Below, piece after piece: positions 1-10,400 of a DNA stretch of 64,000 nucleotides. The number at the start of each line of letters is the position of its first letter. The stretch's first letter is position 1. The translations under genes were made by a program, and so were the position numbers. The stretch covers positions 350,285-414,284 of the forward strand of contig NZ_KZ679039.1 of NCBI RefSeq assembly GCF_003024195.1, read 5' to 3'. The notes below the pieces were generated by a model. It made no database searches. It saw only the letters and a list, made by a program, of their open reading frames with translations, and was not told where the DNA came from. This DNA is from Streptomyces dioscori. GTDB lineage: Bacteria; Actinomycetota; Actinomycetes; Streptomycetales; Streptomycetaceae.

Positions 1-67
1 CAGCCGTGAACCTCGGGGCAAGGGAAGGGAACCGACAGCTTTCTGTGAATACCCGCCCCTGTGAATG

Positions 68-79
68 CCGACCGGTCGG
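68..79. promoter_or_regulatory. Perfect 12-bp palindrome upstream of the LLM oxidoreductase
   Basis: CCGACCGGTCGG lies 37 bp before the ATG at 117. Perfect GC-rich palindromes of this kind are typical TetR-type operators. No regulator gene is visible to the left because the window begins there, so the assignment is an inference. Confidence 0.35.
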
Positions 80-116
80 TATCGACACTTGTGCTGCGGG
101 CCGGTAGAGATGGGGC

Positions 117-962
117 ATGCGCATCTCCGTGACGATCTTCCTCACCGATGAGACGATCACTCCGACCCGGCTCGCCCGTGAGCTGGAGCAACGCGGCTTC
201 GCCGGGCTCTATCTGCCCGAACACACCCACATCCCCGTGGAACGGACCACCCCGTACCCGGTGGGCGGTGAACTGCCGCCCGAGTACGGCCGCACCCTCG
301 ATCCCTTCGTCGCCCTCGGCCAGGCGTCGGCCGTCACCGAGGCCCTCGCGCTCGGCACCGGCATCACGCTCGTCACCCAGCACGACCCGATCGACCTCGC
401 CAAGCAGGTCGCGACCCTCGACCACCTCTCCGGGGGCCGCTTCACCCTGGGGATCGGCTTCGGCTGGAACGTCGAGGAAGCCGCCGACCACGGCGTCGAG
501 TGGCGTACGCGGCGGGAGCTGGGCCGCGACCGGATGGCCCTGATGCGGGCGCTGTGGGCCGCCGAACCGACCGCGTACGAGGGGCGGTTCGGCTCGGTGC
601 GGGCCAGCCACGTGTACCCCAAGCCCGCGCAGAAGCCGCGCGGGCCGGTCGTCGGGCCGCGCACGCTCATCGGGGGAGCGGCCGGACCCAAGCTCTTCGC
701 GCACATCGCCGAGTACGCGGACGGCTGGCTGCCCATCGGCGGCCGGGGCCTCGCCGAGTCGCTGCCCGTGCTGCGGACCGCCTGGGCCGACGCGGGCCGC
801 GACGCCGACAGCCTCCAGGTCGTGCCCTACGCCGTACTGCCCGGCGCCGGGAAGCTCGCGCACTACGCGGACCTCGGCATCGAGGAGGTCGTCCTGCAGC
901 TGCCGCCGGCCGGCGAGGCCGAGGTACTGCGCGTACTGGACGAGTTCACGCCCTACTTGTAG
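117..962 (+). CDS. F420-dependent LLM-class oxidoreductase
   Basis: The 281-residue product has the luciferase-like monooxygenase pattern. It opens with a short beta strand and a PTRLARELEQRGFAGLYLPEH stretch, followed by LGTGITLVTQHDPIDLAKQ, the SGGRFTLGIGFGWNVEEAADHG signature, and a late GGAAGPKLF/ADGWLPIGG region. This matches the actinobacterial F420-dependent LLM subgroup (TIGR03619-like), soluble TIM-barrel enzymes that use reduced F420 to oxidise or reduce unknown small molecules. The ATG at 117 has only a GGGG stretch before it. Its neighbour is fbiC, which makes the F420 precursor, so cofactor supply and an F420 user lie side by side, although a gap of 124 bp argues for separate transcripts. 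The substrate cannot be told from the sequence. Confidence 0.85.
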   Translation: MRISVTIFLTDETITPTRLARELEQRGFAGLYLPEHTHIPVERTTPYPVGGELPPEYGRTLDPFVALGQASAVTEALALGTGITLVTQHDPIDLAKQVATLDHLSGGRFTLGIGFGWNVEEAADHGVEWRTRRELGRDRMALMRALWAAEPTAYEGRFGSVRASHVYPKPAQKPRGPVVGPRTLIGGAAGPKLFAHIAEYADGWLPIGGRGLAESLPVLRTAWADAGRDADSLQVVPYAVLPGAGKLAHYADLGIEEVVLQLPPAGEAEVLRVLDEFTPYL

Positions 963-1086
963 GGAGGCCTTGGACGAAGTCCTTGTAGGACGCCTGGGCA
1001 GCTCGCCCCCGTGGGCCGCCGCCGGTGTGTCGTTTGTGACGCGGCACACCGGTAATGCCTGATCACTGCGATCGTATGCTCGAAGG

Positions 1087-3672
1087 ATGACGACTTCCGC
1101 GACCTCCGGAACCGGGCCCACCGAGAACGCCATGCGCCGCGCCCTCAAACGCGCCCGCGACGGCGTCGCCCTCGACGTCACCGAGGCCGCCGTGCTGCTC
1201 CAGGCGCGCGGCGCCGACCTGGACGACCTCACCGCGTCCGCCGCCCGGGTGCGTGACGCGGGCCTGGCGGCGGCGGGCCGCCCCGGCGTGATCACGTACT
1301 CGAAGAGCGTCTTCATCCCGCTCACCCGGCTGTGCCGGGACAAGTGCCACTACTGCACGTTCGTCACCGTCCCGGGCAAGCTGCGCCGGGCCGGGCACGG
1401 CATGTTCATGTCCCCGGACGAGGTGCTGGACATCGCCCGCAAGGGCGCCGCCGAGGGCTGCAAGGAAGCCCTGATCACCCTCGGCGACAAGCCCGAGGAC
1501 CGCTGGCCCGAGGCCCGCGAATGGCTCGACGCGCACGGCTACGACGACACGATCGCGTACGTACGGGCCATCTCCATCCGCATCCTGGAGGAGACGGGCC
1601 TGCTGCCCCACCTCAACCCGGGTGTCATGTCGTGGACCGACTTCCAGCGGCTCAAGCCCGTCGCGCCGAGCATGGGCATGATGCTGGAGACCACCGCGAC
1701 CCGCCTGTGGAGCGAGCCCGGCGGCCCCCACTACGGCTCCCCCGACAAGGAGCCGGCCGTCCGGCTGCGCGTCCTGGAGGACGCCGGCCGCTCCTCCGTC
1801 CCCTTCACCAGTGGGCTGCTGATCGGCATCGGCGAGACGTACGAGGAGCGCGCGGACTCCCTCTTCGCACTGCGGCGGGTGTCGCGGGCCTACCACGGCA
1901 TCCAGGAACTGATCATCCAGAACTTCCGCGCCAAGCCGGACACGGCGATGCGCGGCATGCCGGATGCCGAACTGGACGAGCTGATCGCGACGGTCGCCGT
2001 GGCCCGGCACATCATGGGCCCCGCCGCCTGCCTCCAGGCACCGCCGAACCTCGTCGACTCCGAGTACGCGCGGCTCATCGGCGCCGGGATCGACGACTGG
2101 GGCGGGGTCTCGCCGCTGACCATCGACCACGTCAACCCCGAGCGCCCCTGGCCGCAGATCGACCTGCTGCGCGAGCAGTCGGCGGAAGCGGGCTTCACGC
2201 TCCGCGAACGGCTCTGCGTCTACCCGGAGTTCGTGCAGCGCGGCGAGCCGTGGCTGGACCCGCGGCTGCTGCCGCACGTACGGGCCCTCGCCGACCCGGA
2301 GACCGGGCTCGCCCTGCCGGACGCGGTCGTGGAGGGCCACCCGTGGCAGGAGCCCGAGGATTCGTTCACGTCGTCGGGGCGTACGGATCTGCACGCGTCC
2401 ATCGACACCGAGGGCCGCACCTCCGACCGGCGCGAGGACTACGACCACGTGTACGGCGACTGGGAGTCGCTGCGGGAGGCGGCGGCGCCCGGGATGGTCC
2501 CGTCGCGCATCGACACGGACGTGCGGGCGGCCCTCGCCACCGCGGCCGACGACCCGACCCGCCTCACCGACGACGAGGCGCTCGCCCTCCTCCACGCGGA
2601 CGGGCCCGCTCTCGACGCGCTCTGCCGGATCGCGGACGACGTCCGCAAGGCGGCGGTCGGCGACGACGTCACGTACATCGTCACGCGGAACATCAACTTC
2701 ACCAACGTCTGCTACACCGGCTGCCGCTTCTGCGCCTTCGCCCAGCGCCGCACCGACGCCGACGCCTACACGCTCTCCCTGGACCAGGTCGCCGACCGGG
2801 CCGCGCAGGCCTGGGACGTCGGAGCGGTCGAGGTCTGCATGCAGGGCGGCATCCACCCCGACCTGCCGGGCACCGCCTACTTCGACATCGCGCGGGCGGT
2901 GAAGGAACGGGTCCCCGGCATGCACGTCCACGCCTTCTCACCGATGGAGGTCGTCAACGGGGCCACCCGTACGGGTATGTCCATCCGCGAGTGGCTGACG
3001 GCCGCCAAGGAGGCGGGCCTCGACTCCATCCCCGGCACCGCCGCCGAGATCCTCGACGACGAGGTCCGCTGGGTCCTCACCAAGGGCAAGCTCCCGACGG
3101 CGACCTGGATCGAGGTCGTCACCACGGCCCACGAACTCGGTATCCGCTCGTCCTCCACGATGATGTACGGGCACGTGGACCAGCCCCGCCACTGGCTCGG
3201 CCACTTCCGTACGCTCTCCCGGATCCAGCGACAGACCGGCGGCTTCACGGAGTTCGTCACCCTGCCCTTCATCCACACCAACGCGCCCGTGTACCTGGCG
3301 GGGATCGCCCGGCCCGGCCCCACGACCCGCGACAACCGCGCGGTGATCGCGATGGCCCGGCTCCTCCTGCACCCCCACATCCCCAACATCCAGACCAGCT
3401 GGGTGAAGCTGGGCACGGAGGGCGCGGCGGAGATGCTGCGCTCCGGCGCCAACGACCTCGGCGGCACACTGATGGAGGAGACCATCTCCCGTATGGCCGG
3501 GTCGAGTTACGGCTCGTACAAGTCCGTGAAGGACCTGATCGCCGTCGCGGAGGCGGCGGGCCGCCCGGCGAAGCCGCGGACCACGCTGTACGGGGAGGTG
3601 CCGGACGAGCGGCAGCAGGCCGCGGCGGTCTCCGACGGGCACCTGCCGGAGCTGCTGCCGGTCCTGGAGTAG
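1087..3672 (+). CDS. fbiC: Bifunctional FO synthase (coenzyme F420 biosynthesis)
   Basis: The 861-residue two-module radical-SAM enzyme joins 5-amino-6-ribitylaminouracil to tyrosine to form FO, the deazaflavin core of F420. The N-terminal CofG-like half carries the Cx3Cx2C cluster motif as CRDKCHYC at about residues 86-93. The C-terminal CofH-like half carries CYTGCRFC near residues 544-551. Length and fused order are those of actinobacterial FbiC; archaea use separate CofG and CofH. The ATG has GAAGG directly against it with no spacer, and TATGCT lies 6 bp upstream, so a short-leader or leaderless transcript is possible. Nothing is missing or truncated. Confidence 0.97.
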   Translation: MTTSATSGTGPTENAMRRALKRARDGVALDVTEAAVLLQARGADLDDLTASAARVRDAGLAAAGRPGVITYSKSVFIPLTRLCRDKCHYCTFVTVPGKLRRAGHGMFMSPDEVLDIARKGAAEGCKEALITLGDKPEDRWPEAREWLDAHGYDDTIAYVRAISIRILEETGLLPHLNPGVMSWTDFQRLKPVAPSMGMMLETTATRLWSEPGGPHYGSPDKEPAVRLRVLEDAGRSSVPFTSGLLIGIGETYEERADSLFALRRVSRAYHGIQELIIQNFRAKPDTAMRGMPDAELDELIATVAVARHIMGPAACLQAPPNLVDSEYARLIGAGIDDWGGVSPLTIDHVNPERPWPQIDLLREQSAEAGFTLRERLCVYPEFVQRGEPWLDPRLLPHVRALADPETGLALPDAVVEGHPWQEPEDSFTSSGRTDLHASIDTEGRTSDRREDYDHVYGDWESLREAAAPGMVPSRIDTDVRAALATAADDPTRLTDDEALALLHADGPALDALCRIADDVRKAAVGDDVTYIVTRNINFTNVCYTGCRFCAFAQRRTDADAYTLSLDQVADRAAQAWDVGAVEVCMQGGIHPDLPGTAYFDIARAVKERVPGMHVHAFSPMEVVNGATRTGMSIREWLTAAKEAGLDSIPGTAAEILDDEVRWVLTKGKLPTATWIEVVTTAHELGIRSSSTMMYGHVDQPRHWLGHFRTLSRIQRQTGGFTEFVTLPFIHTNAPVYLAGIARPGPTTRDNRAVIAMARLLLHPHIPNIQTSWVKLGTEGAAEMLRSGANDLGGTLMEETISRMAGSSYGSYKSVKDLIAVAEAAGRPAKPRTTLYGEVPDERQQAAAVSDGHLPELLPVLE

Positions 3673-3791
3673 ACGGGCCGTTCCACGGTGAGGGCAGGCC
3701 TCCGGTTCCGGAGGGAGTTCCCCGTCGGAGTAGGATGATCGGACCTCCGACGGGGTGTCTCCGACGGGGTGAGCCACAGCTGAGGAGATGC

Positions 3792-4367
3792 GTGCCCGTG
3801 CCTGCCCGACGGCTTCCCTCGTGGGCCTGGGTCACCGGTCTGACCGCCGCCGCCCTGGTGCTGGTGGCCGTGCTGGCCGTCAAGGCCGGGGACGGGCCCC
3901 AGCCGACCGCGTCGGCGAGCGAGAAGACGAGCAGCCCCTCCGCGAGCCCCAAGCCCTCCGCCTCGCCCGACGAGTCCGCGCCGGTCGCCGTACCGGACGG
4001 CTCCGGCACGGGACGGCGGATCGTCTACTCCCTCGCGCAGAAGCGGGTGTGGCTGGTCGACGCGAGCGACGCGCCCCGGCGCACCTTCAAGGTGTGGCAG
4101 GGGACGGTGAGCCCGGACCCGGGCACGTACACGGTCGGCACCCGGCGCGAGACCGGGACCGGCAGCGACGGCGTGGAGATCGAGAACATCGTCTACTTCG
4201 CCCTGGCGTCCGGCACCGACGTCGCCTTCTCCAACGCCCTCGACGGTTCCTCCCCGCCGCCGCCCGCGTCGGGCGCGACGACGGGCGGCGTCCGGATGAA
4301 GGCGGCGGACGGGGACGCGGTGTGGAAGTTCGGCACGGCCGGGACGACGGTCGCGGTCGTGAAGTAG
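3792..4367 (+). CDS. Membrane-anchored L,D-transpeptidase-like protein lacking the catalytic motif
   Basis: The GTG start at 3792 follows GAGGAG (3782-3787) and gives 191 residues. A short basic N-terminus is followed by one hydrophobic helix (about residues 10-28, WAWVTGLTAAALVLVAVLAV). Next comes a Ser/Pro/Ala-rich linker (about 33-65), then a beta-rich domain beginning IVYSLAQKRVWLVD. That beginning resembles the first strands of the YkuD L,D-transpeptidase fold (KRVWLVD, then TFKVWQGTVSPDPGTYTV). The HGxx and SHGC catalytic residues of active enzymes are absent, so it is either a divergent non-catalytic relative or only superficially similar. It probably sits at the cell surface. It is followed by a convergent operon. 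Confidence 0.7.
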   Translation: MPVPARRLPSWAWVTGLTAAALVLVAVLAVKAGDGPQPTASASEKTSSPSASPKPSASPDESAPVAVPDGSGTGRRIVYSLAQKRVWLVDASDAPRRTFKVWQGTVSPDPGTYTVGTRRETGTGSDGVEIENIVYFALASGTDVAFSNALDGSSPPPPASGATTGGVRMKAADGDAVWKFGTAGTTVAVVK

Positions 4368-4375
4368 TCCCGGGA

Positions 4376-4461
4376 GAGGCTCCGGAAGGGGTTCCGGGAA
4401 AGGTCCCGGACGGGAGGGGTTCCGGAAGGGAGAGGTTCCGGAAGGGGTCCCGGGAGAGGTT
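4376..4461. repeat. Short GC-rich direct repeats between convergent genes
   Basis: The space between the convergent stop codons is filled with near-copies of GGTTCCGGAAGGGG and its variants in the same orientation, with CCCGGG-type inverted pairs inside. It may act as a bidirectional terminator, but no U-tract follows. Confidence 0.5.
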
Positions 4462-4462
4462 T

Positions 4463-5413
4463 TCAGCCCGGTCCGGCGTCGGTCCACGCGTGCAGTTTGT
4501 CCGGGTTGACCACGAGCCACAGATCGCTGACCCGGCCCGCGCGAACGCCCACGCCGACCACGGCGACGGTCGTCCCGGCGATCCGCACCGCGACGCCCGG
4601 GGAGCCGTTGACGTCCTCCTCCACGACGTCGAGCCCCGGTTCCTTGCGCAGCAGCCCGAGCAGGAACCGGGCAACCTTGTCCGGGCCGACGACCGGCCGC
4701 AGGGCCGCGCGGACCTTGCCGCCGCCGTCGCTGCGCGCCTCGACCGCGGGGTCGAGGAGCGCGACGAGCGTGTCGAGATCGCCGGTCCCGCACGCGGCGA
4801 GGAACGCGGACACGACCCGCCGGTGCTCCGACGTCGTCGCGCCGACGGGCCGCCGTTCGGCGAGCCGCCGCCGGGCCGAGGAGGCGAGCTGGCGGCAGGC
4901 CGCCGGGGAGCGGCCGACCGTCTCGGCGATCTCGGCGAACGGCACCCCGAAGACGTCGTGCAGGACGAAGGCCACGCGCTCCGCGGGGGTGACCGAGTCC
5001 AGCACCACGAGCATGCCCATGCTCACCGACTCGTCGAGCGTGACGCGGTCCGCGGGATCGCTGCCGTCCGCGCCGTCCCCTCCGTACCCGCCGCCGCCCG
5101 CGCTGGTCCAGGTGGCGGCGCCGCCCCTGACGGGCTCGGGCAGCCACTCACCGGTGTAGCGCTCCCGGCGCACGCGCGCCGAGGCCAGCTGGTCGAGGCA
5201 GATCCGTGAGGCGACCCGGGTCAGCCAGGCCAGCGGAGCGACGATCGCCTCCTGCTCGGCCTCGGACAGGGCGTACCAGCGGGCGTACGTCTCCTGGACG
5301 ACGTCCTCGGCGTCCTGCACCGAGCCGAGCATCCGATAGCCGAGCCCGAGCAGCCGCCGCCGCTCGGCCATGAGGTCCCCGAGGCCGGGGCCGGGACCGC
5401 CGCCACCGCTCAC
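4463..5413 (-). CDS. ECF41-type RNA polymerase sigma factor (SigJ family)
   Basis: The GTG at 5413 overlaps the upstream stop as GTGA, giving 316 residues. The sigma-2 region reads GLGYRMLGSVQDAEDVVQET and sigma-4 contains TPAERVAFVLHDVFGVPF with a helix-turn-helix. About 110 further residues form a SnoaL-like C-terminal extension. The extension carries DGGGK (family motif DGGGR) and ends with NPDKL, the two hallmarks of ECF41 factors, in which this domain modulates activity instead of a separate anti-sigma factor. A Gly-rich insert (GGGGYGGDGADG) sits between regions 2 and 4. ECF41 genes usually travel with an oxidoreductase or epimerase, and here the overlapping upstream gene is an NAD(P)-binding epimerase-like protein. 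Autoregulation is likely from the promoter motif at 6689-6715. Confidence 0.92.
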   Translation of the reverse strand: MSGGGGPGPGLGDLMAERRRLLGLGYRMLGSVQDAEDVVQETYARWYALSEAEQEAIVAPLAWLTRVASRICLDQLASARVRRERYTGEWLPEPVRGGAATWTSAGGGGYGGDGADGSDPADRVTLDESVSMGMLVVLDSVTPAERVAFVLHDVFGVPFAEIAETVGRSPAACRQLASSARRRLAERRPVGATTSEHRRVVSAFLAACGTGDLDTLVALLDPAVEARSDGGGKVRAALRPVVGPDKVARFLLGLLRKEPGLDVVEEDVNGSPGVAVRIAGTTVAVVGVGVRAGRVSDLWLVVNPDKLHAWTDAGPG

Positions 5414-6213
5414 TCTCCCCGTACCTCCCTCTCTCCCTGCCCGACGTGCTCGGCCAGCCACTCGTCGAAGGTCTGACTGCCACGGGGCCCGGCGGACCCG
5501 GTCGGCAGGTTGCCCCCTTCGACCATGGCAGTGCCCGCCCTTCCGGGCATCTTCACCGGCAGCAGCAGCCGGCGCTGCCCGCGGGCCCGCAGCAGCCGCC
5601 GTGTCATGTCGACCAGCTCCTCGACCTGGGGCCCGGCCAGCTCGGGCGCCATGCCCCGCGGCGGTCCGAGGACGAGTTCCACGAGGTGGCGGGCGACCTC
5701 GCGGGCCGCCACCGGCTGCGTACGCATGCGGGGGACGACGGCGAGCGGCCCGGGAACCTGGTCGAGGACCTGGAGCGGGAACTCGTGGAACTGTGTGGCA
5801 CGCAGCACGGTCCACGGGACGGCCCCGCCCTCGGCCGTGCCTCCGGCCTCGCCCTTGACGACGATCTCCTCCTGCCGGAGCTTGCCCTGGTAGTAGCCGA
5901 GACCGACGCGTTCGAGGCCGACGATCGACAGGACGACGTGGTGGCGTACGCCGACCCGGGCGCCGGCGTCCAGCAGATGGCGACCGGCGCTCTCGAAGAA
6001 CGCGATCGCCGTCCTGGCGCGGGTGGTGTCCAGATTGCTGACGTCCACGACCGCCTCGACCCCCGCCATGGCGGCGTCGAGCCCGGCACCGGTCACGAGG
6101 TCGACACCCCGTGACCTGGCCAGCACCACCGGTTCGTGCCCGGCCGCTGTCAGCTCCTGGACGACGTATCCGCCGACGAGCCCGGTCCCACCGGCCACCG
6201 CGACACGCATCAC
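5410..6213 (-). CDS. NAD(P)-binding epimerase/NmrA-like protein
   Basis: The 267-residue protein begins with a Rossmann nucleotide-binding loop, VAVAGGTGLVGGYVVQEL (GxxGxxG). It continues with a VVDVSNLDTT strand and a YYQGKLRQEE segment containing the YxxxK-like pair of atypical extended SDR/NmrA proteins. It is probably a cytoplasmic NAD(P)H-dependent reductase, epimerase or redox sensor of unknown substrate. It overlaps both neighbours by 4 bp (ATGA with the membrane gene, GTGA with the sigma factor), so the three are translationally coupled. Oxidoreductases and epimerases of this kind are the usual partners of ECF41 sigma factors. Confidence 0.85.
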   Translation of the reverse strand: MMRVAVAGGTGLVGGYVVQELTAAGHEPVVLARSRGVDLVTGAGLDAAMAGVEAVVDVSNLDTTRARTAIAFFESAGRHLLDAGARVGVRHHVVLSIVGLERVGLGYYQGKLRQEEIVVKGEAGGTAEGGAVPWTVLRATQFHEFPLQVLDQVPGPLAVVPRMRTQPVAAREVARHLVELVLGPPRGMAPELAGPQVEELVDMTRRLLRARGQRRLLLPVKMPGRAGTAMVEGGNLPTGSAGPRGSQTFDEWLAEHVGQGEREVRGE

Positions 6214-6680
6214 GCATCTCCCTCAGTCGTCACGGACTTCACGGACTTGACGGAATCCGCGGATCTCACGGCCTTCACCGGTACGAGCAGGACGGCCGAC
6301 GCGAGCACCAGGGCCGTCAGCACGACGACGTTGAGGATCTGGTCACGCGTGCCGTACATACCGAGATGCTGCATGTGATAGCTGAGGTGCAGCACGTTGA
6401 AGACGAGCCACACCGCGCCGGTCGTCTGCACCAGCCGGTTGTCGCGCACGGAACGCACGGAACGCAGCGCGATCGCCGTGAGCACGGCCAGCGCGAGGAA
6501 CATGGCCCCGGCGTCCTTGGCGAGGTGTTCGTTGTAGGGGCCCAGCTGGGGCAGCCAGCTCATCCCGAACCCGGGAAAACTGGCGTGCCACTCCTTCGGC
6601 GCGAAGTAGGCCCAGACCCCGGTGTACAGCGCGGTCACGCCCAGGAAGCCCAGGGCGGCGTACCGGATTTTCGTGTTCAT
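6210..6680 (-). CDS. Four-helix integral membrane protein, first gene of the ECF41 operon
   Basis: The 156-residue protein has about four hydrophobic helices: near residues 7-26, 59-73, 86-100 and 117-136. The loops carry His residues (HLSYHMQHLGMYG) reminiscent of small DoxX- or DUF4345-like membrane proteins. I do not recognise a specific family. It starts at an ATG only 8 bp downstream of the -10-like CGTC of the predicted ECF41 promoter, which implies a very short leader or a leaderless transcript. Its stop overlaps the start of the epimerase-like gene. A role in sensing or in the stress response controlled by the downstream sigma factor is an inference. Confidence 0.75.
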   Translation of the reverse strand: MNTKIRYAALGFLGVTALYTGVWAYFAPKEWHASFPGFGMSWLPQLGPYNEHLAKDAGAMFLALAVLTAIALRSVRSVRDNRLVQTTGAVWLVFNVLHLSYHMQHLGMYGTRDQILNVVVLTALVLASAVLLVPVKAVRSADSVKSVKSVTTEGDA

Positions 6681-6688
6681 GCCTCTAT

Positions 6689-6715
6689 GACGAGACGGCC
6701 CGCGAAAGTGTGAGG
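6689..6715 (-). promoter_or_regulatory. ECF41-like promoter of the sigma operon
   Basis: Read on the minus strand, CCTCACA (6715-6709) is followed by exactly 16 bp and then CGTC (6692-6689). The ECF41 consensus, as I recall it, is TGTCACA-N16-CGTC. Five of seven -35 positions match, and the -10 and spacer are exact. The operon's ATG lies 8 bp further on. This suggests an autoregulated, nearly leaderless transcript. Confidence 0.6.
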
Positions 6716-6756
6716 CGGGGCCCGTCCGACCCGGCTGCTCAGGGTTCTCCGGCTGC

Positions 6757-7218
6757 TCAGGGTTCTGGCGGCCGGGGGGCCGAAGGGTCGGTCAGGGCGA
6801 TATTGGCGGTGACACGTTTGCCGGTGTCTTCGAGGCGTACGTAGAAGTCCGCGGCGACGGCCGCGACGATCTCCAGTCCGTGCCGGCCGATCCGCTGCGG
6901 GTCGGAGGCGTGGATGGTGGGCCGTACCGGGACGCTGTCCTGCACGGTCACCTCCACCGTGGAGTCCGCGATGCGCAGTTCCATCAGCGCGGGACCTGGG
7001 GCGTGTCTGCGGGCGTTGGTGACCAGTTCGCTGACGACCAGCTGCGTGAGGCCCAGGGCATGGTCGGAGACGTCCACGTGCTGCTCGGTGCCGGCGCGGG
7101 CGAGGAACTCGGCCGCGAGACGGCGTGCCGCCGCGATGCACGAGGTGTCACCGCTCAGCTCCATGACAGTGGATATCTCAGGCGCGCCCGATCCGTTCTC
7201 ACCGTCGACTGACTGCAC
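6757..7218 (-). CDS. RsbW/SpoIIAB-like ATP-binding regulatory protein
   Basis: The GTG at 7218 gives about 153 residues; GAGG is only 2 bp away, so the ATG at 7164 remains an alternative. The protein has a single HATPase_c_2 (GHKL) fold. The N-box is LTQLVVSELVTNARRHAPG (E and N bind Mg-ATP), and a G1-like IGRHGLEIVAAVA lies near the C-terminus. Streptomyces encode dozens of such small ATPases, which act as anti-sigma factors or partner-switching kinases. The partner cannot be identified here; the ECF41 factor just downstream does not belong to the class normally controlled this way. It is divergent from the large STAND/TPR gene. Confidence 0.85.
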   Translation of the reverse strand: MQSVDGENGSGAPEISTVMELSGDTSCIAAARRLAAEFLARAGTEQHVDVSDHALGLTQLVVSELVTNARRHAPGPALMELRIADSTVEVTVQDSVPVRPTIHASDPQRIGRHGLEIVAAVAADFYVRLEDTGKRVTANIALTDPSAPRPPEP

Positions 7219-7427
7219 GACCTCGGCCCGCCTTCGCGTTCGCCCGTACCGCCCCGGTTCCTGACACGGTCCGCTTTCCACGGCTCTCTCCCTACGACTC
7301 TCGCAGCCGTGGGCCGACCGGTCGAGACGGCACGTCGTCCGCCGAGTCCCGCGACTCCTGTCGCGCCGAGCCCGAGTTGATCCACACTGGGACCCGAACA
7401 TGACCCGGCGGGCGAGGAGGCGGACCG

Positions 7428-10400
7428 GTGGCGCAGGCAGGGCCGTCGTGGCAGGAGCTGATCCAGCAGGGCAACCGCGCCGGATTCGTGGGCCGGGACG
7501 CCGAACGGGCCGCGTTCCTCGCGAACTTCGACCTCCCCGTGGGCGACACCCGGCAGCGCTTCCGCTTCCATGTGCACGGCACCGCGGGTGTCGGAAAGAC
7601 GTTCCTGGTCCAGGAGTTGCGGCAGCTCGCCCGCGAACGCGGCGCGCTGACCGCGTACGTCGACGAGCGGGCCGGCAGCGTGCCGGAGGCGATGGCCGAG
7701 ATGTGCCGCCAGTTCGCCGACCAGGGACGGCGGTTGAAGGAACTGGAGCGGCGGCTCGCCGTGTACCGGGACCGCAGGCACGAGGCGGAGGCCGCGGCCC
7801 TCGCCGCCCTGGCCCCGGAGCAGGCGCAGCAGCAGGGACAGCCGGGGCAGCCGGGGCAGCCGGGGCTGCCGGGACAGCAGGGGCAGCCGCAGCCGGCGTC
7901 CGCCGGGAGCAGGGCCGCCGTCGGGCTCGGCCTCGCTGCCGTGGAGGCCGCCGTACCGGGCGCCGGTCTCCTCACCAGCGCCCTGCCCGCCGACCTGCTC
8001 GCCCAGGGCGCGGACCGGCTGCGCACCGGCCTCAGCGCCCGCTTCCGCAACCCCGACGACATCGAACTCGTCATGTCACCGGAGAAGGTCCTCACCCCGG
8101 TCCTGCTCCGCGACCTGCGCGCGGCGGCCTCCGCCACCCCCTGGATCGTCCTGTTCCTCGACACGTACGAACGGACCGGCCCGTTCCTCGACCCGTGGCT
8201 GTACGACCTGGTCACGCGCCACGAGGCGGACGGCGGACTGCCCGCCGCCGTCCTGGTGGTCACCTCGGGACAGCGCCCCCTGGACACCGCCCGCTGGAGC
8301 GGCATCGGCTCCGTGGCGGACATGCCGCTGGCACCGTTCACCGAGTCCGAGTCACGCGGGCTCCTCGCCGGGAAGGGAGTCGTCGCCGAACCGGTCGTCA
8401 AGGAGGTGCTGCGCCTCACCGGCGGCCTGCCCGTCCTCGTGTCGACCCTCGCGGAGACCCGCCCCGGCGGCCCGGACGACGTGGACGACCCGAGCGCCGG
8501 AGCCGTCAAACGCTTCCTGCAGTGGGAGCCCGACGACACCCGCCGCCAGGTCGCCCGCGTCTGCGCGCTGCCCCGGCAACTGGACGCGGACGTCTTCCGG
8601 GCACTCGTCGGCCACCCCGGCGGCGGCCCGGACTCACCCGACGAACCGCACGCCTCGGACGAACTGCACGCGCCGGACGAACTGCACGCGCTGTACGACT
8701 GGCTGACCGGCCTGCCGTTCGTCGGCGAGCGCGGGAGCCGGGTGCGGTACCACGACGTCGTACGGGCCCCGATGCTGCGGCTGGAGCGACGCCGCTCCCC
8801 GCGCGCGTGGGCCGGCCGGCACCGGCGCCTCGCGGAGACGTTCGCCCGCTGGCGGACCGAGACCGAGGCGGGCCGGGAGACCGAGAACCTGTGGGCCGAC
8901 GAGGAATGGCGCGAGCTGCGCCTGGAGGAGACCTACCACCTGCTCTGCGCACGCCCGCCCGCGGCGCTCGGCGCGGCCCTGCGCGCGCTGGTCGAGGCCT
9001 GCCGCGAGGACGCAGCCCTCGGCCGGGCCTGGGCGCGGATGCTGGAGGACGCGGGCCGCGACACCGACCACACCGACCTCGCGGACTGGGGCATACGACT
9101 CGGTGAGGCGCTCGACGACGACACGGCCGGGATCGCCGGCGCGATGGCCCTGCTCCTGGCCCGCCCCGGCCCGGACACCACCGGCCGGGCCCTCGCGCAC
9201 ACCCTGCGCGGCCGGGAACTGCGCTACGGCGGGGAGCACCGCCGCGCCCTGGAGGAGTACGGCAGGGCCCTGGAGCTGGACCCCCACCTCGCCTGGGCGC
9301 ACTACGGCCGCGGCTACACCCACCAGCTGCTGGACGACTTCCCGGCGGCCCTCACCGCCCTCGACCGGGCGGACGAACTGGCCCCCGGCACCGGGTGGAT
9401 CCTCTCCGCGCGCGCGGAGACCTACCGGCTCGCGGGCCGCTTCGAGGAGGCCGCCGCCGACTTCGACCGCGCCGTCGCCCTCGTCCCGGCCGACGCCGAC
9501 CCGCTGACCGGCCGGGCCGTGACCCGGTACGCACTCGGACGGTACGACGAGGCGCTCGCCGACTTCGACCGGGCGCTCGGCATCGAGCCCGACAACGCCT
9601 GGGCGCTGGTGCGCAGGGCCCGGCTGCGCCGCACCAGGGGCGAACCGGCCGAGGCGTTCGCCGACTTCGACCGGGCGGTCCGCGTCGCGCCCGACGCCGC
9701 CTGGGTCGCCTCGGAACGCGGGGACGCCTACCGGCTCGCCGACCGCCCCGAGGAGGCCGTCACCGAACTGACCCGCGCGCTCACCCTGCGACCCGACTAC
9801 GCCTCCGCCCTCGCGAGCCGCGGCGCGGCCCTGTGCGACCTGCGCCGTTACGAGGAGGGACTGGCCGACTTCGCCCGAGCCGTCGAACTGCGGCCCGACT
9901 ACGCGTGGGCGCTGGTGATGACGGCCCGCGTGAAGAACGAACTCGGCGACCGGCCGGCCATGTTCACCTACCTGGAGCGAGCCGTCGACACGGCTCCGGA
10001 CATCGACTGGATCAGCCACGAACTGGCCTTGGAGTACCGCGACGAGGGCCGGTACGAGGACGCGGTCGCGGTCTTCCGCCGTGTACTGGACGGCAACCCG
10101 GACGACGAGACCATGTCGGCCTGCCTGACCGGCCTGGGCGGCACCCACCTCCTCATGCGCCGACACGAAGAGGCTCTCCACCCGCTCTCCCGCGCCCTGA
10201 CACTGAGCCCGGACGACAGCTGGACGTACGCCCTGCGCGCGCGGGCCTGCCTGGCGACCGGCCGGACCGACCAGGCCCTCGCCGACCTGGACCGCTGCGC
10301 CACGCTGGAACCGGCGTCACAGGCGGCCTGGGCGCGCCGCACGGCGATAGAACTCCTGACGCAGTGCGACCGCTGGGAGGAGGCGACGACCCGCCTGTCG

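Noticed and set aside
1063..2931. Long minus-strand open frame opposite fbiC
   Set aside because: FbiC motifs are unambiguous on the plus strand; the antisense frame is Val/Arg/Gly-rich with no family features.
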